Below are positions 7,522 through 13,223 of a stretch of 16,504 nucleotides of DNA, in pieces. The stretch spans positions 1 to 16,504 of the forward strand of contig JANNHP010000219.1 in the NCBI GenBank assembly GCA_031404455.1, written 5' to 3'. The notes under the pieces were generated by a model. That model was not told the origin of the DNA. It searched no databases and saw nothing but the letters and a program-made list of their open reading frames with translations. Position numbers and translations under genes: made by a program. The stretch comes from JANNHP01 sp031404455. Lineage in GTDB: Bacteria; Planctomycetota; JAJSAM01; JAJVHW01. The first letter of the stretch is position 1; each line of letters begins with the position of its first letter.

Positions 7522-8927
7522 TGAGCGGATCGACTGAGACGCGTCAGAGCGGGGGCTGCGCGCTGGGCCGTCGGCTCCGCGTCGCCCCGATCCTCGTCGT
7601 CCTGTTCGCGGGCGCCTGCGTGCAGGTGCAGCCGCAGCCCGACTACGACCGGGCGCACGAGTTGATGCGACAAACGACCGGACGCAGCGAGGTGTACGAT
7701 CCTTCCGTCGCGCCGCTCACTCCGGAGGCGATCGCGACGACTCTCGCGGCCGGACTCTCGCTGGACGAGGCGCTCCGCATCTCCCTGCTGAACAATCGGG
7801 AACTCCAAGCGGAGTTCTACGAGATCGGGATCGCGCACGCCGAGTGGGTGCAGTCGGGTCTCTTGTCGAATCCATCGCTCGACGTGCTCCTGCGCTTCCC
7901 CGCGGGCGGAGGCCGGAGCGGACTCGAAGGCAGCCTCGTCACCGACCTCCTCGAGCTCTGGCGCCTGCCGCTGCGGGAGCAAGCAGCCCGGCACGACCTC
8001 GATGCAACCGTACTTCGGATCGCTCGCCGGGCTGCCGAGCAAGTCGCCAAGACGCGGCTCGCCTACTTCCATGCGGCGGCGACGGAGGAACTCGTTCGCG
8101 TCGACGACGAGAACGTCGCGCTCGCGCGACGCTCGTTCCAGTCAGTGACCGACCTCCGAGAAGCTGGCTCGGCGGACGACCTCGACCAGGCGGTCGCAGC
8201 CGGTCCGGTCCTGGACGCGCGCATCGCGCTGGAGAGCGCGCGGCTCGAAGCTGGAGACGCTCGGCGTGATCTCGCCCGCGAGCTCTCGGTCCAGTCGGAC
8301 GTCGGCGCGGTCCGGCTGCTCGATGTCCTCCCGGACGTTGCCCCGGCCGTCCCGGACGCGGAAGCGATGGTCCGCGCGGCCCTTGCGGGCCGGCTCGATC
8401 TGCGCGCCATGCAGAAAGCGGTCGAGGCCGCGGAGGCACGCCTCGATCTCGAAAGCCGCGCCGCGTGGGGCGACGTGTCGGGAGGCTTCAGTGCGGAGCG
8501 CCCCGCAGGCGAGGGAGCGACGATCCGGGGACCCGCTCTCGGTCTGACGCTGCCGATCTTCGACCAGAACCAGGCGGGCGTGGCGAAGGCCCGGTTCGAG
8601 CGCGATCGCCTGCAACGGTCCTACGAAGCCGCGCGCGTCGAGGTCGCACAGGACGTGCGCTCGGCAATCGACCGTCTGCGCGCTGCCGGGACCACTCTCG
8701 CTATCCTCACATCCGAGTTGTTCCCCCAGGCGGAGCGCGCGCTGTCTCTCGCGCAGACGTCCTACTCCGAGGGCCGGGCGACGCTCGTCGTCCTCATCGA
8801 GGCGCAGCGCAGGGTTCTCGACGCACGCCGAGACCGGACGAGACTTCGCGAAGCCGCGGCCATCGCCGCGGCAGAGTTGGAGCTCACGACGGGGTTGCGT
8901 GCGCACGGGCAAGTCCCGGCGCAGTAG
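7521..8927 (+). CDS. TolC-family outer-membrane efflux lipoprotein (CusC/CzcC-like)
   Basis: Outer-membrane channel of the tripartite exporter, 468 residues, a normal size for the family. The signal peptide contains ILVVLFAGAC, a lipobox with C33 as the lipidated residue. A paired outer-membrane-efflux-protein fold follows: the first repeat includes LDEALRISLLNNRELQ and QSGLLSNPSLD, and the second has LTLPIFDQNQAGVAKA followed by a long helix ending near YSEGRATLVVLIEAQRRVLDA. Alpha-helical tunnel segments are rich in Ala, Arg and Glu. The gene is the last of the efflux operon, overlapping the permease stop by 1 nt. No T-rich terminator is visible after it. The family is clear; partner and substrate are inferred from the adjacent adaptor and permease. 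Confidence 0.93.
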   Translation: MSGSTETRQSGGCALGRRLRVAPILVVLFAGACVQVQPQPDYDRAHELMRQTTGRSEVYDPSVAPLTPEAIATTLAAGLSLDEALRISLLNNRELQAEFYEIGIAHAEWVQSGLLSNPSLDVLLRFPAGGGRSGLEGSLVTDLLELWRLPLREQAARHDLDATVLRIARRAAEQVAKTRLAYFHAAATEELVRVDDENVALARRSFQSVTDLREAGSADDLDQAVAAGPVLDARIALESARLEAGDARRDLARELSVQSDVGAVRLLDVLPDVAPAVPDAEAMVRAALAGRLDLRAMQKAVEAAEARLDLESRAAWGDVSGGFSAERPAGEGATIRGPALGLTLPIFDQNQAGVAKARFERDRLQRSYEAARVEVAQDVRSAIDRLRAAGTTLAILTSELFPQAERALSLAQTSYSEGRATLVVLIEAQRRVLDARRDRTRLREAAAIAAAELELTTGLRAHGQVPAQ

Positions 8928-9201
8928 GACGAACCCGTCGGACAGGCCGCGCGAACGCAGTGTCGCGTCGCGCTCGATCGCCGTCGCGGCTTCGACCGAG
9001 GACGTCACGGACGTCGGCGACATCGTGTTCCGTCGCGGCGGTCGGGTCACGCCCATGCCGAACGATCGATCCACTGAAACGGCGTCCGGAGTCGAACCTC
9101 CCTCCGTCGCGCAGCCTCGAACGCAGCGTGCGCCGTCCGGACCACCTGCGTCTCGGTCCGCGGCGAGCCGGTCCGTCGCGGACGCTACCCTTGGCAGCGT
9201 C
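8928..9201. other. Intergenic region, no supported gene
   Basis: I see no convincing protein or RNA gene here. The octamer CCGTCGCG occurs four times (8981-8988, 9030-9037, 9104-9111, 9173-9180), and CGTCCGGA occurs at 9083-9090 and 9134-9141. In such GC-rich DNA these may be chance. A possible -10 element, TACCCT at 9186-9191, lies just ahead of the ATG at 9202. No convincing terminator for the efflux operon was found. Confidence 0.5.
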
Positions 9202-9255
9202 ATGACGGACCCACGGACGCGCAACATTCTGCACGTGGACATGGAACGGGTCTGA
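9202..9255 (+). pseudogene. Truncated N-terminus resembling DNA polymerase IV (DinB)
   Basis: A 17-codon ORF reads MTDPRTRNILHVDMERV and then stops. ILHVDMD with a following aromatic pair is the conserved start of Y-family polymerases (DinB/ImuB); in those proteins the Asp binds catalytic metal. Here identity runs to about base 9246 and then breaks into unrelated sequence and a TGA. The proposed -10 TACCCT at 9186-9191 leaves almost no leader, which would suit an originally expressed gene. I infer that the rest of dinB was removed or displaced by an insertion or rearrangement at this point. The match is short, so chance resemblance is possible. Confidence 0.4.
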
Positions 9256-9258
9256 TTT

Positions 9259-9274
9259 GCCCATCCTCATGGGC
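9259..9274 (+). other. Small inverted repeat before the recombinase gene
   Basis: GCCCAT (9259-9264) and ATGGGC (9269-9274) form a 6-bp stem with a CCTC loop, 35 nt before the recombinase ATG. It could be an operator-like site or an mRNA hairpin near the start. No function is shown. Confidence 0.3.
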
Positions 9275-9309
9275 GGCCGGTTGCGGTCGCGCGAGGGTGG
9301 GAGGCGCCG

Positions 9310-10044
9310 ATGCCGGAGTCCGCTGTCGCTTCAAGGAGCTCTCGCACAGCGCGGCAACGCGCAGCGATCCTCACACGCGCGGCGCGCGGGGAGCGCCTCG
9401 ACGCGGAGTCGCAGGCCCTGCTCGCGGAAGCCGAGCGGCGCGGCTACCGACTCGTCTGCGATCCGATCTCGGACGAGGACGGCGAGCGGGCCGACAACAG
9501 TCGCGCCGGTCTGCACCGTGCGCTGCAGTTGGTCGACGCGGGTGCCATCGACGTGCTGCTGGTCGCGGATCTGCCCCGACTCGGTCGGTCAGCCGCCGGT
9601 CTCTCGCGCGTCATCGAGCGCCTCCGCGCCCGCCACGTCACGCTCGTGAGCCTCCGCGAACCGATCGACCTGTCGACGACCTCTGGGCGCGTCTTCGCGA
9701 GAGCGCTGTCCATCGTGGCGGAGTTCGAAAGGGCGTGCCTTCGCGACCGCACCAGCGCCGGACTCAGCGCGGCCGCGGCGCGCGGCCGCGCCATCGGTCA
9801 GGCGCCGTACGGGCTGCGCTGGCGCTTCGCCGCGGAACCGGGCGCACCCGCTGATCTCGTCCCAGTGCCCGAGGAGATCGTGACGCTGCGTCGCGCTGTC
9901 GAACTCCACCGCCGTCTCGGCAAGTGGGACGCGGTCGCATATGCGCTGGCGACCGAAGGCCGCGCCTCGCGAACCGGGAAGCCGTGGCAACGGAACGTGC
10001 TGGCGCGCGCAACGCGAAACAGGCGGGTGGTTCCGCTCTTGTAG
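9310..10044 (+). CDS. Serine-recombinase family protein, catalytic serine apparently lost
   Basis: A 244-residue protein with a resolvase-like domain (about 17-160) and a short recombinase/helix-turn-helix tail (about 163-244). Family motifs: SQALLAEAERRGYRLV, LPRLGRS (R90 and R93 match the catalytic Arg pair of gamma-delta resolvase), and VAEFERACLRDRT (about 136-147). The tail contains GKPWQRNVLARA, like the DNA-binding end of larger serine recombinases. The nucleophile motif, normally Y-x-R-V-S-T, reads L-T-R-A-A-R (21-26): R23 is kept, but the Ser position is A25 (GCG at 9382-9384). The Asp before the LxR motif is Pro (P89). It is therefore probably inactive as a recombinase, though it may still bind DNA. 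SD GGGAGG (9299-9304) sits 5 nt before ATG. It lies between broken genes at the edge of the defence island. Confidence 0.82.
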   Translation: MPESAVASRSSRTARQRAAILTRAARGERLDAESQALLAEAERRGYRLVCDPISDEDGERADNSRAGLHRALQLVDAGAIDVLLVADLPRLGRSAAGLSRVIERLRARHVTLVSLREPIDLSTTSGRVFARALSIVAEFERACLRDRTSAGLSAAAARGRAIGQAPYGLRWRFAAEPGAPADLVPVPEEIVTLRRAVELHRRLGKWDAVAYALATEGRASRTGKPWQRNVLARATRNRRVVPLL

Positions 10045-10052
10045 GCGCGGTC

Positions 10053-10163
10053 CCGGAAGCGCCGGGCATCCTGCGCTGCATGGTCGAGGGCTGCCTCGCG
10101 CTTCGGACCGACGGCCTCGCGCCGCCGAAGGACGTCACCGCCGCCACCGAGGCCTACAGGAGA
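10053..10163 (+). pseudogene. Fragment of a P4/D5-type phage or plasmid primase
   Basis: The frame starting at 10053 reads PEAPGILRCMVEGCLA, then about 17 more residues through DGLAPPKDVTAATEAYRR. This is the pattern of the C-terminal part of P4/D5-family primase-helicases, where 'E-x-P-G-I-L-x-W-x-x-x-G', a Leu-rich helix, 'P-x-x-V-x-x-A-T-x-x-Y' occur in that order. No start codon context or remaining domains are present. Upstream the frame runs under the recombinase gene without homology, and downstream it breaks where the Nmad3 remnant begins. It is best read as a leftover piece of a phage, plasmid or integrative element. The match is from memory of the family pattern. Confidence 0.6.
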
Positions 10164-10423
10164 GTCGATCCGTGCTCGCGAGGGACGAGGTCGCGGCGGA
10201 GATCCGGGTCGAGGTTTGCGCTGTAGTCGCTGCGCTGCTTGCCCTTCGTGAGTTCAGCCACGACGTCTCCGAGGTTCCGGCCGCGCCACGTCAAGTCGCA
10301 GTACCGGATGGGCGAGCGCATGTCGGGGATTGGCAGCGAGATCATCGAGCCACCCGGGAAGATCGGGCTCGGGCAGCCGCCGCTCGACGAGTCGAAGCCC
10401 TTGCGGCTCAGGATCAGACGCAT
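10154..10423 (-). pseudogene. Truncated Nmad3 (nucleotide modification associated domain 3) protein
   Basis: An 89-residue ORF starting at ATG 10423, overlapping the Nmad2 stop by 10 nt. The N-terminus, MRLILSRKGFDSSSGG then PSPIFPGG and LPIPDMRSPIRY, is the conserved opening of Nmad3 proteins, and LDPDLRRDLVPREHG matches the next conserved block. In intact members a Trp-rich segment and well over a hundred residues normally follow that Gly. Here homology stops at G85 (codon at 10169-10171), followed by STLL and a stop. The break lies within a few bases of the end of the primase remnant, so a DNA joining event cut the gene. It may be non-functional, or a short protein may survive. It is the last gene of the minus-strand operon. 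Confidence 0.72.
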
Positions 10424-11052
10424 CGCGCTCGCTGGCGCAGCCAGGAGTCGTCGTCCTTTGGCCAGCGCCTCGGCTTGCCGTGAACACCCTGCGGAAGACG
10501 TTGCAAGAAGCGGAGCAGCGCCGGGTGTTCGTTCGCGATGAAAACGCGGTGGCCGCGCGCGGGCCGGGCGAACGCGAATCGCGTTGGGAGCCTCACGGCG
10601 TTCGCGCCGTAGTAGCAGAACCGCCGAGCGACGAGAACCTGCACGCCTCCCAGGTCGTGCTCCATGGTGCCCGAATCCTCGCGGTCGTTCTTGTGGTCCC
10701 AGTGGCCGGAGCGCCGGACCTGACGGAACTTGCCGTGAGCCACCGGTCGATAGCAGTTGTCTCCACACCGCTCGACGATGGGGATCCCCGACTTGCCGCG
10801 AGGGCGCTTCGTTCGAAACGTCGGGGAGCGCCAGTACTCGTTGACGGACAGCGTCTTCGCGACCCGCATCGCGTAGGCAACACGGTGGCCGCGCCCTCGA
10901 TCTCGCGGCGTGATCCCGACGATCCAGTCACCGCGCTTCGCCATGGCCCGGATCTTCGGCTTGCAGCACGCGAGCGTGCACCAGCCATGGAATGGGTTCG
11001 GCGCGAAGCCGCCGTCGTAGCGCAGGATGTAGGTGTAGATGCGCGTGGGCAT
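10414..11052 (-). CDS. Nmad2 (nucleotide modification associated domain 2) family protein
   Basis: 212 residues. MPTRIYTYILRYDGG, NPFHGWCTLACCKPKIR and RGDWIVGITP near the N-terminus, a central GDNCYRP, then GGVQVLVARRFCYYGANA are the hallmark blocks of Nmad2. The biochemical role of the family is unknown; it was named because its genes sit in operons for DNA base modification. The frame is open far upstream (to 11571), but homology begins at ATG 11052, which has AGGA 8 nt before it, so that start is chosen. The upstream gene stops 10 nt before, and the Nmad3 ORF overlaps this gene's end by 10 nt, showing one transcript with translational coupling. Cys residues are frequent (C28, C31, C32 by position in CTLACCK, and others), so a metal or redox role is possible but unproven. 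Confidence 0.85.
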   Translation of the reverse strand: MPTRIYTYILRYDGGFAPNPFHGWCTLACCKPKIRAMAKRGDWIVGITPRDRGRGHRVAYAMRVAKTLSVNEYWRSPTFRTKRPRGKSGIPIVERCGDNCYRPVAHGKFRQVRRSGHWDHKNDREDSGTMEHDLGGVQVLVARRFCYYGANAVRLPTRFAFARPARGHRVFIANEHPALLRFLQRLPQGVHGKPRRWPKDDDSWLRQRARCV

Positions 11053-11060
11053 GGAACCAG

Positions 11061-11066
11061 TCCTAC
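11061..11066 (-). promoter_or_regulatory. Shine-Dalgarno that sets the Nmad2 start
   Basis: On the minus strand GTAGGA is read here, with its AGGA core (11061-11064) 8 nt before ATG 11052. It overlaps the TAG stop of the preceding gene (11063-11065). This supports the 212-residue form over the long open frame upstream. Confidence 0.6.
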
Positions 11067-12226
11067 GCCGGATCGGCCACGATGAAGCCGCGGACCTCGG
11101 CGGCGGCGCCGCCAGGGAGATCGGCACGTTGGACGAACACGTCTGTAGCAGTCCAGGCCGGTACCGACGCGAGCCACGGTGACCGGTCGGCCTGGAACCG
11201 CTCTGACCCCAGGCGGAGGATCGCCTGCAACCGAAAGATGGCCAATCCGTCCAGCCGACGCAGCTTCGAGGTGTCAGCGACGAGCTTGTCCCGCCACTTC
11301 GAGTACGTCCAATCGTGGACGACACCGATCTCGACCAGAACCCGCTGTCCCTCCGTTTCGACGAGGACGTCTCCGAGGAGCTTGCTTCCGGGCAGCCCAA
11401 GGTTCGCGTACGCGGGGCGCGGCTTGCCCTCTGCGTCGACTCCACGAGTTTCCTCGGTTTCGAACTGAAGCCCAGGCGGAAGGTCAAGCCCACCCTCCAT
11501 CGCACGAATCTCCCGGGTGTCGAGCTCGCGACCTGGTGCGCTTCGAGGGACCACAATCGGCAGAGCGCCACCCCGAGTCACTCCCTCCCGCACGACCACG
11601 TGCGCGCCGCCGCGAACCCGAGCGAACACGCGATGCACATGTTGGTCGCGGTAGCTCCGGAACTCTCGCAACCAGGCGGCGTGCGGCCGGAATGCGTCGA
11701 GAAGCGGACTCGATCGGTTCCCGTCGGCCAGCACGAGCAACGCGGAGGCGGTTCCCTTCTGTCGCATCAGCCGCAAAGGCACTTCGGCCAAGAAGTCCAC
11801 GCTGCTCCGCAACGCCGACATGAAGGCCGACAGCTCGCACGCGAACTCCGTGAGATCGACACGGCGCGAGGACACGGTCTCGGTCACGCGCACTCGCGAG
11901 AACCCCTCCCGGATATGCGAGGCTAGGTCGGGAGGAAGCCCGTCCAGTGCGCTCGCGTCGGGCCGCGCATCGAATTCCAGCTCGACCGGCGGGAGCTTCA
12001 GAATCGCGGCAGCGTCGCGCTCATGCCGAAGCGCAGCGTCACGCACTCGTTCCGCGTGGTACTCAGCGGCTCGCCGCTTCCGGAAAGCGTACATCAACAC
12101 CGTCTCGTGCTGGTCCTTCGCGTCGCGATCCGGAAACGGTGTACCAGTAACGGTCGCGACGGTGTCGAGCGCTGAGAAGTGTCGCTCCATCGCCTCGTAC
12201 AAAGTCAGACTCGGCGCGTCCGTCAA
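11063..12226 (-). CDS. Unrecognised BREX-linked protein with an R-X4-H (HEPN-like) motif
   Basis: 387 residues from TTG 12226, which overlaps the upstream TGA (12225-12223); the alternative start is ATG 12190 (375 residues). I do not recognise a named family. Residues about 40-75 are charged and helical. A helical region at about 124-200 ends in RSYRDQHVH, where R193-D194-Q195-H196-V197-H198 fits the R-[N/D/H]-X3-H motif of HEPN ribonucleases (bases 11633-11650). The C-terminal third has alternating beta-like segments, GDVLVETEGQRVLVEIGVV then a Lys-rich helix (KWRDKLVADTSKL). This faintly recalls PD-(D/E)XK nucleases, but the expected Lys after VEI is Gly. No signal peptide or membrane helix. 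It sits between the EVE-HNH nuclease and Nmad2 in one operon, so a defence role is likely; an RNase/toxin role is only a hypothesis. Confidence 0.75.
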   Translation of the reverse strand: MTDAPSLTLYEAMERHFSALDTVATVTGTPFPDRDAKDQHETVLMYAFRKRRAAEYHAERVRDAALRHERDAAAILKLPPVELEFDARPDASALDGLPPDLASHIREGFSRVRVTETVSSRRVDLTEFACELSAFMSALRSSVDFLAEVPLRLMRQKGTASALLVLADGNRSSPLLDAFRPHAAWLREFRSYRDQHVHRVFARVRGGAHVVVREGVTRGGALPIVVPRSAPGRELDTREIRAMEGGLDLPPGLQFETEETRGVDAEGKPRPAYANLGLPGSKLLGDVLVETEGQRVLVEIGVVHDWTYSKWRDKLVADTSKLRRLDGLAIFRLQAILRLGSERFQADRSPWLASVPAWTATDVFVQRADLPGGAAAEVRGFIVADPA

Positions 12227-13200
12227 GAGGGCTCGCTCACCGACTCGGGCGCGAGCAGTCCGAAGTCGCAGGCATGAAGCAGTAGCGCGTCTCGGCTCGG
12301 TCGGAGCGACTCCTTCGCGGGCAAGCGCAGCGGTCTGCCGGCCAGTTCCCCGTACGCGGTCCCTACGAGTTCCGGGTGGACGATGATCAGAGACGTGTCC
12401 GGGTCCACGCCGATCCATCCGCGATCGAACAGGGTGTGAAGGTCTGCGCGGAGCAGAAGCCCGTTCACCACCCGATGCGAACTCGGCCCCGAGTGCGGAA
12501 CGATGTGACAGGCCTCAAGCGCTTCGCTGAAGTCGCATCCGCTCATTGCGCAGCGCCCTCCGTAGACGGCGATCAGCTTGCGTCGGAACTCCGGCTGCCC
12601 TCTGCGGTCCTTGATCGACGCGAGAATCCGTTTGCGTTCGTCCTCGTCGCTTCCCGGTTGGAAGGTGCCCTTCCGGTCCTCCTCTTCGGCTATCTCGTCA
12701 GTCGGTGTTCCACGACGCTCGCGCACTCTCGGAGCGTCATCTCGGTAGCCGAGGACCCGCTGGAGCCGCGCGGCGACGGGCGGCTCGATCTGGCGGAACG
12801 CGATGTTGCGGATCGGCGCCTCGACGTCCCAGCCAAGCGCCCGCCTCACGACTGCGGGACTGGCGAAACCGCTGTCCCAGATCGGCTCGGTACGGGCCGA
12901 GAACGTAAAGCCGTAGTTCTTGCCGTCGTACTTCGTGGTGTCAGCGCGGCGCACCATCTCGGCTCGCACGCGAACCATCGCGATGATCCCCTGTCGGCCG
13001 GTCTCCCGATCGACCGAGAACTCCTCGCCATCGACTTCCTGCTTCCGCTTCGGTCCGGTCTTCGTCTCGTAGACGAACACGATGTCGTCGGGCCGAACCC
13101 GGACCGCGTCGTCGCGCAGACGATCCGGAACCCAGACCCGCGTGAACGCTCGGCCCGTTCCGCGTTCTGGCGGCCAGTTCGTCGTGAGCCAGTACCGCAT
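12223..13200 (-). CDS. EVE/PUA-like-HNH endonuclease, candidate modification-dependent restriction enzyme
   Basis: 325 residues in two domains. Residues 1 to about 150 begin MRYWLTTNW and include RPDDIVFVYET, resembling EVE/PUA-superfamily readers of modified bases. Residues about 200-275 form an HNH_2-type nuclease: QPEFRRKLIAVYGGRCAMSG, then EACHIVPHSG with H232, NGLLL with N247 and H255 in DLHTLFDRG, the expected metal-finger and catalytic residues. Cys217 and Cys222 may bind zinc. A charged linker (about 155-195) joins them. Characterised EVE-HNH proteins cut DNA carrying modified cytosines, so this enzyme probably attacks modified phage DNA; its target base is unknown. The frame is open to 13515, but homology starts at ATG 13200, preceded by GGGGGGAAG. 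It starts 23 nt after brxL. Confidence 0.87.
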   Translation of the reverse strand: MRYWLTTNWPPERGTGRAFTRVWVPDRLRDDAVRVRPDDIVFVYETKTGPKRKQEVDGEEFSVDRETGRQGIIAMVRVRAEMVRRADTTKYDGKNYGFTFSARTEPIWDSGFASPAVVRRALGWDVEAPIRNIAFRQIEPPVAARLQRVLGYRDDAPRVRERRGTPTDEIAEEEDRKGTFQPGSDEDERKRILASIKDRRGQPEFRRKLIAVYGGRCAMSGCDFSEALEACHIVPHSGPSSHRVVNGLLLRADLHTLFDRGWIGVDPDTSLIIVHPELVGTAYGELAGRPLRLPAKESLRPSRDALLLHACDFGLLAPESVSEPS

Positions 13201-13201
13201 G

Positions 13202-13210
13202 CTTCCCCCC
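13202..13210 (-). promoter_or_regulatory. Purine-rich ribosome-binding site of the HNH gene
   Basis: On the minus strand GGGGGGAAG is read 1 nt before ATG 13200, with its G-run 4-9 nt from the ATG. It is an unusual G-rich Shine-Dalgarno, but the only one near the homology-supported start. Confidence 0.45.
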
Positions 13211-13223
13211 GAGCGCGAGACGC

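Noticed and set aside
9088..9098. Minus-strand GGTTCGACTCC, identical to the tRNA T-loop box B pattern, considered as a tRNA or tRNA-derived attachment site.
   Set aside because: The T-stem does not pair beyond two bases, no A-box or acceptor stem is found upstream, and no cloverleaf can be drawn.
8928..9201. Four copies of CCGTCGCG as possible binding sites or iterons.
   Set aside because: Spacing is irregular (49, 74, 69 bases), flanks are not conserved, and GC-rich octamers recur by chance.
9202..10200. Target-site duplications or att core repeats flanking the recombinase segment.
   Set aside because: Comparing sequence near 9246 with that near 10165 shows no shared direct repeat or terminal inverted repeat.
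9924..10226. Complete 100-residue plus-strand gene.
   Set aside because: Only the middle ~37 codons match a primase; the ends are shadows of the recombinase and of Nmad3.
10154..10768. 204-residue minus-strand protein.
   Set aside because: Only residues from ATG 10423 onward show Nmad3 similarity; the first part is Nmad2 read in another frame.
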